IMG/VR virus record: IMGVR_UViG_3300033145_000788 | Span: 1-64,000 of that record | Direction: 5' to 3' (one strand) | Origin: a virus | Length of the DNA: 64,000 nt | Shown here: positions 41,925 to 50,099 of the stretch, piece by piece | Position numbering within the stretch: position 1 is the stretch's first letter | Layout: each line of letters opens with the position of its first letter | Made by a program: the position numbers and the translations under genes | Notes under the pieces: generated by a model | The model's database searches: none | What the model saw: the letters and a program-made list of their open reading frames with translations, nothing else | What the model was told of the DNA's origin: nothing

Positions 41925-42806
41925 ATGAAAACAGGAGCGGAGTGTTTAGAGTGGCTTAGGGGGAAGTATGGGAATGAATTTGCTAAGGATCTCCAGGCCC
42001 TGATAGGTCACCCCGACCCCGGTTGGACATTTCCCCGATTTCAAGTAAAGTGGGGTACGTCTCCCCGGCAGAGGTTTTTCCGGATATTTGGCCAGGAGGC
42101 TTATGGAATGGCTTGTTACCGAAAAAACGGCCAGAGGAGCGGGGAAGCCTATCGAGCCCTCCTTAAAAAGAGAAAGGGGCCTGAATTTATCACAGACATG
42201 GACGCCTTGCTCGAACGGCCTTATTGGACTTTGACCGGATTCGGGGAGAAGTGGGGTTTGTCAAAGGAGCGGGCTCGCCAGATATTCCTCAAGTTGCACG
42301 GCAAGCCCTATGGCGATGTGATATCCCTGAAGAAGAAAAGGGTTGAGGAGGATTTAAAGGAACTTCCTTGTCAAAACGATCCCAGGGTTAAGATGGCGGA
42401 ATGGGACAAATCCAATCTGCTTTACGGTTCGGCTTATGCCCAGATGCTCGTTTTTGACAAATGCAAGGAACTGGGGTTTGACGTCCAGGTTCCTTGTTCC
42501 GGTATGAATCGATTGGTAATTAACGGATATATGGTGATTCCGAAGCAGTGTTCGGAACGGCATCTTTTTTCTCCGGTCGGTGGGTTGAAATATTATCGCA
42601 TCCATGCCACCGTGAACCAGATCAAGGAGTGTGATTTTATGATTGCTTATGTCGAACCTTGGGATTGCTTTTATGTTTTTCCTAAGAAGGAATTTCAGAG
42701 AGTTGGGGTCTATCTGAGGGAGGAGGACGTAAATACCTATTGTACTTCCCGTGGCCATAATTATCAGGCGTACCGGGAAGCCTGGGGACAATTGAGGAGG
42801 GAATAA
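41925..42806 (+). CDS. Protein with two HTH repeats and a putative nuclease-like C-terminus
   Basis: 293 residues. Two related segments, WTFPRFQVKWGTSPRQRFFR (about 33-52) and WTLTGFGEKWGLSKERARQI (about 103-122), each followed by a G-x-x-YG element, look like duplicated sigma-region-4-type HTHs. The C-terminal half (AQMLVFDKCKELGFDVQVP and DFMIAYVEPWDCFYVFP) has an alpha-beta layout reminiscent of PD-(D/E)xK-type homing or restriction nucleases, without a clear catalytic triad. Could be a regulator or a homing-type nuclease. Confidence 0.5.
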   Translation: MKTGAECLEWLRGKYGNEFAKDLQALIGHPDPGWTFPRFQVKWGTSPRQRFFRIFGQEAYGMACYRKNGQRSGEAYRALLKKRKGPEFITDMDALLERPYWTLTGFGEKWGLSKERARQIFLKLHGKPYGDVISLKKKRVEEDLKELPCQNDPRVKMAEWDKSNLLYGSAYAQMLVFDKCKELGFDVQVPCSGMNRLVINGYMVIPKQCSERHLFSPVGGLKYYRIHATVNQIKECDFMIAYVEPWDCFYVFPKKEFQRVGVYLREEDVNTYCTSRGHNYQAYREAWGQLRRE

Positions 42807-43030
42807 TGATAAAGGAAGTAGTGATAGTTTATGTTGATGATTGGGAGGGAATCTATATTGATGGAAAACTTACAAATCAAAACCATTATCTATCAACCCA
42901 CGATATACTTACCGCTGTAGAAATACCTTATACAATGAAACAGGTAAGTTATGAGTGGATGAAAGGAAAACCGAGCTTTCCAAAGGATCTTAAAGATGTA
43001 GTATTAATAGAGGAAATAAAGGATGCCTAA
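42806..43030 (+). CDS. Small protein, 74 aa, unknown
   Basis: Start overlaps the upstream stop. Beta-rich N-terminal half (VIVYVDDWEGIYIDGKL). No family recognised. Overlaps the next gene. Confidence 0.5.
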   Translation: MIKEVVIVYVDDWEGIYIDGKLTNQNHYLSTHDILTAVEIPYTMKQVSYEWMKGKPSFPKDLKDVVLIEEIKDA

Positions 43031-43580
43031 AGGGGCCAGAAACGAACGGAAGAAGTGCCGGGACTGGTCATTGTGGTGGTCCGAGGGTCTTGATATCAAT
43101 CCGCCGAAGGATGATATATTCTACCGGACGGCTGGCTCCGGAAGTAGGGCCAAGTCCAGGGCGAAAAGGGGCAAGGATACCCACGGTTCTTATGGGGACA
43201 TGGGTGCCCTCGACCCCGTGGGTGAGCCATTGATTAAGGCTTTGACATTTGAGTTCAAGAAAGGATACAACAAGGAGCTAGATTTGCTCTCCCTGCTCGA
43301 CTCAAGGGGTAAGAAGCCTCTCCTGAAACAATTCCTGGAGCAGGTGTGCGAAGATGCCGAGTTGGCCGGGAACGATCCGGCCTTGGTGATCCACCGGGAT
43401 TACCACTTGCCGGTGATTGTGATTTTAGCTATTCTAATTGATGAGATTCATTGGTATGTGGGTGGTTTTAAGAATGATCGCTTTGATTTTTGGTATATGG
43501 ATAAGGATTTTACCATGATGCGGCTCAAAGATTTCTTTGAGTGGTGTAATCCGCATTTCTTTGTGAGAAGGGGTTTTTAG
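43023..43580 (+). CDS. PD-(D/E)xK nuclease-like protein
   Basis: 185 residues. The segment YRTAGSGSRAKSRAKRG, GDMGALDP and LTFEFKKGYN fits the PD-(D/E)xK core (Asp, then Glu-x-Lys) of Holliday-junction-resolvase-like nucleases. A hydrophobic strand LPVIVILAIL and an aromatic C-terminus follow. It sits between recombination genes, so junction resolution or DNA end processing is plausible. Confidence 0.6.
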   Translation: MPKGARNERKKCRDWSLWWSEGLDINPPKDDIFYRTAGSGSRAKSRAKRGKDTHGSYGDMGALDPVGEPLIKALTFEFKKGYNKELDLLSLLDSRGKKPLLKQFLEQVCEDAELAGNDPALVIHRDYHLPVIVILAILIDEIHWYVGGFKNDRFDFWYMDKDFTMMRLKDFFEWCNPHFFVRRGF

Positions 43581-43582
43581 AA

Positions 43583-43876
43583 ATGACTGAACGATTTGGG
43601 ACATGGAATTTTATAAGACCGGATTGGCGGATAGTTACAAATGGGAAGAAATTTATGATTCAATGTTGTTGGGGGATAAATGAATGGAAAGGTTTTGAAT
43701 TTACGACAACTAATATCTCAGGCGAATTTGACGATTATCTTGGAGCCAAGAAGATTTTTGATCATCTTGTAGAGTTATATGGATGTGTGTATGACGTATT
43801 GGAAGACCAGGAAAAGAAAAAGTTGTTAGATGATGATATCGGCTGGGACGATCCGATTGTCGTGACGGAATTGTAA
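43583..43876 (+). CDS. Unknown protein, 97 aa
   Basis: ATG 43583 two bases after the upstream stop. Trp/Phe-rich N-terminus, acidic C-terminus (LLDDDIGWDDPIVVTEL). Its final base overlaps the SbcC-like ATG. No family recognised. Confidence 0.5.
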   Translation: MTERFGTWNFIRPDWRIVTNGKKFMIQCCWGINEWKGFEFTTTNISGEFDDYLGAKKIFDHLVELYGCVYDVLEDQEKKKLLDDDIGWDDPIVVTEL

Positions 43877-44991
43877 TGCTCAAGTCTGTTAAAATAACAA
43901 ATTTCCAAAAGCAGAGAGATCTTGAACTGGAACTCGTCCCCGGCGTCAACGTGCTGGCCGGGAGGAGTGATCTCGGTAAGTCGGCGGTCGTCAGGGCCGT
44001 AGGATGGGCCCTGAGGAACAGGCCACAGGGATTCGGATTCCGATACGATCCGGAGATAGCCAGGGACGGGGGGAAGAAGCTCAAAAAGGATGATCTGACA
44101 TCGGTTAATCTCTCCTTTGACAATGGGGAAATCTCTCGACAAAGGAATGAAAAATCAATCAACTCCTATATCGTGAACGGCGAGATGCTCGAAGCCCTCC
44201 GAGGCGATGTTCCAGAGGAGGTGTCTGGCCTGATAAATATAGAGTCGTGCTGCTTCCAGGACCAGCACGATCCATATTTCCTTCTCCAGGATACTCCGGG
44301 GGAGGTGGCCCGGAAGCTGAATGAGGTTTCCGGTCTTGACCTGATAAGCCGGGTGATTAAGACCATTAATTCTATGGCTGCTAAAGCGGAAGCCGAAGCC
44401 GCCATGGCAAGGAAGACGGCCGGCGAGAAAGACGGCCGGATACAGGAGCTTGTTTTCCTGGATAAGGTAATTCCTTTGGCCGAAAAGATACAGGCGGCTC
44501 TCGATGAGAGGGATAAATTATCTGCCCAGGAAAAAGAATTGAATGAGATTATAGGGTCACTTGAGGAGATTGACTCAGACTTGGCTGAAACAAGTGGCTG
44601 GCTGGGGATAGAAGAGCCTTTTTTAAGAGTTTGGGCCGGATTGGATAGGTTATATAGGGCTAAGGAAGAACTCTCGGATTTGGACGATCTAATCACCAGG
44701 GCGACCGATGTGGAGGAGTCCCTGGAGAACGAGCGGGCTTGGCTGGCAATAGAGGATGCCGCTAACAAGGTGGCCGGGATACTGGAAAGGAAGAAAGGGG
44801 TTGAGAGAGAATGGGGAGAGCTAGAATCCGTGATACGCAGGTTTGATGATAATGAAGATATGCTGGAGCCGAAGAGGTTTGAGTTGGAGGGATTGCGGCG
44901 GGCCTATGCCGCCCTTTTATTGGAGGCCGGAATCTGCCCTTGGTGCGGGAGTGAGGTTGAAAGGGCGGGATTGGAGGAACATGTGTTATGA
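43876..44991 (+). CDS. SbcC/Rad50-like ATPase, N-terminal half
   Basis: 371 residues. It begins MLKSVKITNFQKQRDLELEL with Walker A GRSDLGKSAV (about 29-38), as in SMC/Rad50 proteins. A Q-loop-like FQDQHDPYFLLQ and long coiled coil follow. It ends in CPWC (Cys354-Cys357), the zinc hook that normally sits mid-protein in Rad50/SbcC. The second half of the ATPase (signature and Walker B) is encoded separately at 47185. With the SbcD-like nuclease at 45101 it would process DNA ends. Confidence 0.82.
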   Translation: MLKSVKITNFQKQRDLELELVPGVNVLAGRSDLGKSAVVRAVGWALRNRPQGFGFRYDPEIARDGGKKLKKDDLTSVNLSFDNGEISRQRNEKSINSYIVNGEMLEALRGDVPEEVSGLINIESCCFQDQHDPYFLLQDTPGEVARKLNEVSGLDLISRVIKTINSMAAKAEAEAAMARKTAGEKDGRIQELVFLDKVIPLAEKIQAALDERDKLSAQEKELNEIIGSLEEIDSDLAETSGWLGIEEPFLRVWAGLDRLYRAKEELSDLDDLITRATDVEESLENERAWLAIEDAANKVAGILERKKGVEREWGELESVIRRFDDNEDMLEPKRFELEGLRRAYAALLLEAGICPWCGSEVERAGLEEHVL

Positions 44992-45104
44992 TGGGAACTG
45001 AGCTTATAGATTATTTCTATTGGCAGGGTGCTGGATTTGGAGCCGCTGTTATATTAGTGATTATCATAGCATTTGATCTTATAGAATTATTGAGGGATAA
45101 ATGA
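44988..45104 (+). CDS. Single-TM small protein, 38 aa
   Basis: ATG 44988 overlaps the SbcC-half stop and its stop overlaps the SbcD ATG. One membrane segment (GAAVILVIIIAFDLI). Its place between the two subunits is odd; function unknown. Confidence 0.5.
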   Translation: MMGTELIDYFYWQGAGFGAAVILVIIIAFDLIELLRDK

Positions 45105-46012
45105 AAATCCTCGCCATGCCAGATCTCCATGCCAGGGAGACCGCTCCGAGATGCCGGACGGATGATTATCTTGCGGCGCTTATGGGGAAGCTGGATTGGG
45201 CCGGTAAGTTATCTCAGGACGAGGCGGTTGATGTGGTGGTCTTCCCCGGAGATATATTCGATTCCTGTCGGGCAAGCGATAACCTGAAAAGGTTGATGAT
45301 TGATTGCTTTCATTATTCTTTTGACGATGTTATCGGGGTGGCCGGTCAGCATGACCAGAGATATCATACGAAAGACTTGAATAATACGCCTCTTGGCGTT
45401 TTGCAGGCAGCGGGGGCGATGGCGGTAATCGGAGAATCTGGATTGGAACGGTGGGTGAGAGAGGGTTGCCGGTTTTATGGAACCTCCTGGGGGGAGGATA
45501 TCCCTGAAATAAAATCGGAGGGATTTAACATTCTTGTTATTCATAAGATGATAATCAAAGGATTAAGGGTCTGGCCGGGACAGACCGATTATTCATTTGC
45601 CAAGCGGTTGCTTGAGAAGCATGATTATGACCTGATCATATCGGGAGACAATCACCAGTTTTTCATGGAGGAGTATGAGGGCAGATGGTTGATAAATTGC
45701 GGCTCTCTGATGAGGCAATCAATAAATCAAGTGAAGTACCATCCGGCCGTGGTGATATTTGATACTGAGATTCGGCAACCGGAAACATATGAAATCCCGG
45801 TCAAGCCGATAGAGGAGGTAATGAAATTGGAAGAAGTAGAGGACGAGAAGGAGAGAAATGAAAAGTTAGAGGAGTTTGTGTCATCGCTGGGGTCTGATGG
45901 CGAGCATATCGAATTGGATTTTTTGAGCAACCTGAAAGCTACCATCCGGAATTCCGGTCTTGGCATTGATGTTGAGGACGTGATCTGGGAGGCGGTGGGA
46001 AAGGAGGAATGA
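45101..46012 (+). CDS. SbcD/Mre11-like nuclease
   Basis: 303 residues with calcineurin-like phosphoesterase motifs: MPDLHARE, VFPGDIFDS, GVAGQHDQRY (the GNHD equivalent), ILVIHKM and SGDNHQFF, then INCGSLMR. This is the usual SbcD/T4 gp47 layout. It is expected to act with the split SbcC halves as a Mn-dependent nuclease on DNA ends and hairpins. The charged C-terminal helix (EEVEDEKERNEKLEEF) could contact the coiled coil. Confidence 0.85.
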   Translation: MKILAMPDLHARETAPRCRTDDYLAALMGKLDWAGKLSQDEAVDVVVFPGDIFDSCRASDNLKRLMIDCFHYSFDDVIGVAGQHDQRYHTKDLNNTPLGVLQAAGAMAVIGESGLERWVREGCRFYGTSWGEDIPEIKSEGFNILVIHKMIIKGLRVWPGQTDYSFAKRLLEKHDYDLIISGDNHQFFMEEYEGRWLINCGSLMRQSINQVKYHPAVVIFDTEIRQPETYEIPVKPIEEVMKLEEVEDEKERNEKLEEFVSSLGSDGEHIELDFLSNLKATIRNSGLGIDVEDVIWEAVGKEE

Positions 46013-46013
46013 G

Positions 46014-46307
46014 ATGGCTTGGTGGTCGTGGATAATTTATATTTTAGGGATGTGGTGTCTTATTGGATTGATGATAGGTCTTTTTTTAGGAATGATTGTT
46101 GCCCCAATGTCTTCATGTTCGGGAGAAACGCCATCTGAATCAACGAAGAGATTGGAGATTTTAGGTTTAATCTTAGCAGGGCCGTTTATTTGGTTTGTTT
46201 TTTTAATGGTTTATCTTGAAGATAGGAAAAAGCCGAAGAAAGATTTGAGCATTCTTTATTATAGGAATTATGAAGATTTTAAAAAAGCTAAATGGGAAGG
46301 GGAATAA
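46014..46307 (+). CDS. Two-TM membrane protein, 97 aa
   Basis: Hydrophobic segments at about 4-32 and 49-68, charged C-terminus. It lies within the SbcCD cluster and is more AT-rich than its neighbours, so may be a later arrival. Unknown function. Confidence 0.55.
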   Translation: MAWWSWIIYILGMWCLIGLMIGLFLGMIVAPMSSCSGETPSESTKRLEILGLILAGPFIWFVFLMVYLEDRKKPKKDLSILYYRNYEDFKKAKWEGE

Positions 46308-46509
46308 TGAAAACTCTCACAGTTATGGGCAAGATATTGTTTTGTTGACTCTAAAGGGAGCTATTTTGAACGGAATTTGTCCTGAACTTGCAAAGAGGTG
46401 TGTTGAATTTTGCCGAGATTCGATAGAAAAGAGTAAAGGTGAAAAACCGATATATGATAAATTTGATATAAACGAGGAAAAAATTATAGTAAGGAACAAC
46501 CATGACTGA
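46270..46509 (+). CDS. Small protein, 79 aa, unknown
   Basis: The start at 46270 overlaps the membrane-protein gene by 38 nt and has no clear ribosome-binding site; an internal start is possible. Central LNGICPELAKRCVEFCRDSIEK is a Cys-containing helix. No family recognised. Confidence 0.4.
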   Translation: MKILKKLNGKGNNENSHSYGQDIVLLTLKGAILNGICPELAKRCVEFCRDSIEKSKGEKPIYDKFDINEEKIIVRNNHD

Positions 46510-46741
46510 CATAGCCAGAGACCTTGAGAAGCTGAAGGGCGAAATCGAGAAGGCAAAGACCGACGTGGCCCGGATGGAGGGACAAAGGGATGAACTTTTG
46601 TCCTCGTTACGGGGAAAACATAACTGCAAGACGATTGAGGCCGCCCGGACGCTTGCGGACAACAAGAGGAAGAAGAAGGAGAAGCTGGATGCCGAGGTCG
46701 AGGAGGGATACCGGGAGCTGAAGGAGCAGTATGAGTGGTGA
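46502..46741 (+). CDS. Coiled-coil protein, 79 aa, possible SbcC middle piece
   Basis: Entirely heptad-like (LEKLKGEIEKAKTDVARMEG and KEKLDAEVEEGYRELKEQY). It lies between the N- and C-terminal SbcC halves. It might form part of the split Rad50-like coiled coil, but that is inference. Confidence 0.5.
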   Translation: MTDIARDLEKLKGEIEKAKTDVARMEGQRDELLSSLRGKHNCKTIEAARTLADNKRKKKEKLDAEVEEGYRELKEQYEW

Positions 46742-46746
46742 AAACG

Positions 46747-46873
46747 GCGGCATGGTAAGGTCTAGACGATCAATAAAAACTAATCTTGGTTTAGTGAGCA
46801 TGCTTCCCATAGCAATGTTTGGGGGATCGGGATTATAGGGTGGAGAATCGGGAATCCCTGCTTGTCATGCCGC
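46747..46873 (+). ncRNA. Candidate structured RNA
   Basis: GCGGCATGGTAAG (46747-46759) pairs with CTTGTCATGCCGC (46861-46873), 13 bp including two G-U. Inside, ACTAA/TTAGT and GGGATT/AATCCC can pair. No ORF with a start signal occupies this 150-nt gap. Same general design as 37732-37850 and 56966-57065. Confidence 0.45.
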
Positions 46874-46889
46874 TATTAGATAGGAGGGA

Positions 46890-47183
46890 ATGATGGATAA
46901 GGAAAGAACAATGACTAAATTCTGGAAAAAAGTCAATAAATGTGAGCATAAGAACTTGAGTCCTGATTATTGTGTGATGATAAGTTGTTCCACTCCATAT
47001 TGCCACGGAGGGGCAGAGGTTCATTGTCTTGATTGCGGTGCTTATATAACAGAATGTCCTTGCGGGGCCAACGATGGCATGTCGGGATGGTCAGAAGAAC
47101 GTCATAAAAATTACGTGAAAAAACGAAGCAAGAGAATTAATCAGAATCTTGGTTATGTGAATGCAATCAAGAGAACATATTAA
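46890..47183 (+). CDS. Cys-rich zinc-binding-like protein, 97 aa
   Basis: ATG 46890 (or 46893) after AGGAGGG. Motifs CEHKNLSPDYC, CSTPYCHGG, HCLDCGAYITECPCG give several potential zinc sites. Function unknown. Confidence 0.55.
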   Translation: MMDKERTMTKFWKKVNKCEHKNLSPDYCVMISCSTPYCHGGAEVHCLDCGAYITECPCGANDGMSGWSEERHKNYVKKRSKRINQNLGYVNAIKRTY

Positions 47184-47184
47184 A

Positions 47185-47772
47185 ATGTTTAACCTCCAGG
47201 ACTTCAAGCGCATTCAGGACAAGGCCTCCACCCTCCAAGCCGAGAGGCAGTATCTCATAAAGGAGTTGCGAATCGAGAGGGAGAAGGAGGCGAAATGGTC
47301 TAAGCGCCACGGTGATTGTCTTAAGGGGAGAGCCGTGATACAGGAGGCCGCAAAGGCGACGCAGGTTAACCTGGAGCGCCGGATCGGGGACCTGGTGACG
47401 ACGGCCTTGGAGGGGGTGTTTCCGGATGACCCGTATGAGTTCAGGCTCAAGTTTGAGGTCAGGCGGAATCGGACCGAATGCGATATATGGTTTGTAAAAA
47501 ACGGGAAAGAGATGGACCCGATGCTTGATTCCGGGGGCGGGCCGAAGGACGTGGCCAGTTTTGCGGCCCGGCTGGCGTTCTGGTCTTTGCGGAAGTCTCG
47601 GCCTTTGGTGATCCTGGATGAGCCGTTCAAGTTTCTCCATTCGCCGGAATACCAGAGGAATTGCTCAGACATGATAGGGATGCTTTCTGAGAAGCTGGGA
47701 ATGCAGATGCTGATCGTGACTGACCAGCGAAATATCGAGGGGGACAGGATATTTGATTTGGAGGAGATGTAA
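47185..47772 (+). CDS. SbcC/Rad50-like ATPase, C-terminal half
   Basis: About 195 residues from ATG 47185 (an in-frame ATG at 47161 also exists). An N-terminal coiled coil (about 5-70) leads to the ABC signature-like SGGGPKDVASFAARLAFW (about 115-132) and Walker B LVILDEPFKFL (near 143), then a D-loop and TDQRN. This completes the ATPase whose Walker A half is at 43876. Splitting a Rad50-type protein at the hook is unusual. Confidence 0.8.
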   Translation: MFNLQDFKRIQDKASTLQAERQYLIKELRIEREKEAKWSKRHGDCLKGRAVIQEAAKATQVNLERRIGDLVTTALEGVFPDDPYEFRLKFEVRRNRTECDIWFVKNGKEMDPMLDSGGGPKDVASFAARLAFWSLRKSRPLVILDEPFKFLHSPEYQRNCSDMIGMLSEKLGMQMLIVTDQRNIEGDRIFDLEEM

Positions 47773-48152
47773 TGACTGTAGAATGTACTTGTAAAAAATG
47801 GAAAGAATGGCAACCGGTATTTAAGGGTAGGGATATTGTTCTATTGCAACATAATATGCCCTATGAAGGTCCAGTGTTTGCTTATTGTCCTTGGTGTGGA
47901 AAAAAACTAAAGGAAGTCGGAAAAGACTTAAAAACTGACGATGTTAACCATCCGGAGCACTATAACAAGCATCCTTCCGGAGTCGAGTGCATTGACATCA
48001 TAGAGCATATGGCTTTTAATCCAGGGACGGCGGTCAAGTACATCTGGCGGGCCGGGTTGAAGGATGCCGATGTGATCAAAGATCTCCGGAAGGCCGAGTG
48101 GTATATAAAACGAGAGATCGAGAGGATAGGGAAGGATGGCAAAAACCAATAA
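47772..48152 (+). CDS. DUF3310-family protein with N-terminal zinc ribbon
   Basis: 126 residues. Residues about 60-125 match DUF3310: VNHPEHYNKHPSGVECIDII, NPGTAVKYIWRAGLKD and DLRKAEWYI. This family is common in phages, with unproven function. The N-terminal ~50 residues are AT-rich and carry CTCKKW and CPWCGKKL, suggesting an added zinc ribbon. Confidence 0.85.
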   Translation: MTVECTCKKWKEWQPVFKGRDIVLLQHNMPYEGPVFAYCPWCGKKLKEVGKDLKTDDVNHPEHYNKHPSGVECIDIIEHMAFNPGTAVKYIWRAGLKDADVIKDLRKAEWYIKREIERIGKDGKNQ

Positions 48153-48354
48153 AATAATTCATACGCCTTATGCCCATGTAGGCCATATTCATAAATGTGG
48201 CTGTTTTACTGATCAGTATAAAATTTTATTGGCTAATCAAGGAGAACATATTATGGAGATGGCGGTGTGTAAATGTGGGGCGGCATATGAATGGGCTGAA
48301 GTTATTACGTTTGCTTTTTTTGAATGTTATGATTGTGGTAGAGCGGCAAGATGA
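48136..48354 (+). CDS. Small zinc-ribbon protein, 72 aa
   Basis: Overlaps the DUF3310 gene. HKCGCF, CKCGAAYEW and CYDCGRA give paired Cys. Unknown function. Confidence 0.5.
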   Translation: MAKTNKIIHTPYAHVGHIHKCGCFTDQYKILLANQGEHIMEMAVCKCGAAYEWAEVITFAFFECYDCGRAAR

Positions 48355-48373
48355 GAGGAAAGGAGAATGAAAA

Positions 48374-48649
48374 ATGATTTATCTTGATGCCCAAAGGGCG
48401 GCGGAAAGATTTGCCCCGATTTTTGAAAAGATGGGGTGGACGTGGAGGGGGAAAGATGGGAATCATTATGTTCCTCTTGAAGCACAAATTTGTCAACGAT
48501 TAATCCAGTTGAGAAGTGATATTATTTCTGATGATTGTCTAATGAGTGGTACTGGGAGATTAGAAGCTGTTAAAATGGATAAGGAACGAATTTGTTTTAG
48601 ATTAGACCCTGGAAGCGAGAGTGAGTGGGATAAACAATATGCCGGATAA
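48374..48649 (+). CDS. Unknown protein, 91 aa
   Basis: Start ATG 48374 after AAAGGAGAATG. Alpha/beta with no recognised motif. Overlaps the radical SAM gene by 11 nt. Confidence 0.5.
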   Translation: MIYLDAQRAAERFAPIFEKMGWTWRGKDGNHYVPLEAQICQRLIQLRSDIISDDCLMSGTGRLEAVKMDKERICFRLDPGSESEWDKQYAG

Positions 48650-49763
48650 CGACAAAATCACGGAATCGGTAATCATCCATCTGATTGAGACCTATGGCAA
48701 CTTGGCGAACCAGCAGAGGTTTAATCTGGCCAAGCATTGCGTAAGGACCGGCCAAATAAACAGGGGCCACAGTCAACTTATGAAGGTTTTGGAAAACAAT
48801 TCAAATCACGTTGAGGCCAGAAGGTTAATGGAGCTGATGCTCTTTGGGCCAGTGTGGCCGGTGCAGTTGTGCATCGAGCCGACAAACGAATGCCATGTCG
48901 GATGCCCTGGATGTGGGGGCCGGGACGGGGAGATCGGATACATGGACCTGGACCTCTTTAGGACTCTAATGTTGGAGGTCGCCCCGCATCTCCGGATTCT
49001 GGCCCTACATAATCGGGGTGAGTCGTTTCACCATCCTAAGATTTATGACTTCTTGGATGTAGTCGGACAATTCAAGCATATTTCAACATACATCCATACG
49101 GCCGGGCATCTTCCCTTGGATGCTGAGAGGATAGTCCGGGCTCAGGTGCCGACAGAGTTAGTGTTTAGCCTTGATGGGTTTACGGAGAAGACGCATAGGA
49201 AGTATAGAATCGGAGCCGACTTCCAAATTGCGATAGACAATATCAAGAGACTGAAGAAGGAGAAGCGTAAGCTGAACGTTGATAAGCCGAAGATCGTCTG
49301 GAAATATATTATGATGGGAACGAATGAGCGTGAGGTTAGGCAGGCGATGGGGTTAGCAGCCGAACTCGGATGCGATGAGTTCCGGATGGCCCCTTTTGCG
49401 GTTGGGTGGAAGACGATAGAGGGCAAGGTGGATGCCTATTTGAAGAAGTTTCTGCCTTCAGATGATAGGAATCTGAGGAATGACCGTGAGGCTTTGATGC
49501 AGGGAAAGATTGTAAAGGCGGGAAGGAAGCCGGGCGAGCCGTTTAATTGTATGGTGGTGCATAACTCGACCGCCATCCGGTGGGACGGGAAGGTCTTGCC
49601 CTGTTGCAATTGCCTTGAGCCGTATCAGCAGGTCATGGGGGTGTACGGGCCGGGGATGAAGTTCAAGGATATCTGGGATAGTACCGGGTTCCGGTCGTTC
49701 CGGAAGGCGGCTGTCTTGGATGCCAGGAGGCTGAAACCTTGTAGCATGTGCCATATGATTTAA
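48639..49763 (+). CDS. Radical SAM/SPASM-domain protein
   Basis: 374 residues from ATG 48639. An N-terminal ~70-residue helical region resembles a TPR pair (RTGQINRGHSQLMKVLENN). The radical SAM cluster motif is CHVGCPGC (CxxxCxxC, near residue 93). The C-terminal SPASM-like region has CMVV, CCNC and CSMC for auxiliary Fe-S clusters. SPASM enzymes often modify peptides or sugars. It begins a block with a glycosyltransferase and acyltransferases, so surface glycan modification or a peptide modification is possible. Confidence 0.82.
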   Translation: MPDNDKITESVIIHLIETYGNLANQQRFNLAKHCVRTGQINRGHSQLMKVLENNSNHVEARRLMELMLFGPVWPVQLCIEPTNECHVGCPGCGGRDGEIGYMDLDLFRTLMLEVAPHLRILALHNRGESFHHPKIYDFLDVVGQFKHISTYIHTAGHLPLDAERIVRAQVPTELVFSLDGFTEKTHRKYRIGADFQIAIDNIKRLKKEKRKLNVDKPKIVWKYIMMGTNEREVRQAMGLAAELGCDEFRMAPFAVGWKTIEGKVDAYLKKFLPSDDRNLRNDREALMQGKIVKAGRKPGEPFNCMVVHNSTAIRWDGKVLPCCNCLEPYQQVMGVYGPGMKFKDIWDSTGFRSFRKAAVLDARRLKPCSMCHMI

Positions 49764-49774
49764 GAGGATGTGAA

Positions 49775-49930
49775 ATGATGGATGGGAATCTTTTTCAGGA
49801 AGCGATGGCCATTATAGCAGGATGTACAGTTGGTATTCTTTTGTTTCTTGTAGTTATTTTTATTTTGTTGGCGGTTTTAGAGGACAGGTTAAGTCGAATT
49901 ATCAAACTTTTGGAGAAGATAGGAGGATGA
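49775..49930 (+). CDS. Single-TM small protein, 51 aa
   Basis: ATG 49775 (or 49778) after GAGGATGTG. One long membrane segment (AIIAGCTVGILLFLVVIFIL), short basic C-terminal helix. Unknown. Confidence 0.5.
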   Translation: MMDGNLFQEAMAIIAGCTVGILLFLVVIFILLAVLEDRLSRIIKLLEKIGG

Positions 49931-49931
49931 G

Positions 49932-50018
49932 ATGAGCGAGTGTAAAATTTGTGGGAATGAAGGAAGAGACGTAATGGGAAAAAGATCGAAAGAAGATAGA
50001 TGTAGAAGAAATAAATAA
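49932..50018 (+). CDS. Candidate 28-aa CxxC peptide
   Basis: Strong AGGAGGATGAG site before ATG 49932. MSECKICGNEGRDV then a basic tail. Perhaps a truncated zinc-finger protein. Low confidence because of size. Confidence 0.35.
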   Translation: MSECKICGNEGRDVMGKRSKEDRCRRNK

Positions 50019-50099
50019 CCTTGCCCATCGTGTGTATTATATAAGTAAGGCTTGGGTTGCAACTCAGATAAGATATAGAGCAAAGGATAATACAAAGGG

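Noticed and set aside
50017-50045. Eighth copy of the phage promoter
   Set aside because: TATTATATAAG is similar, but TATAAT is lost and there is no TTTAAA-like hexamer at 17 nt.
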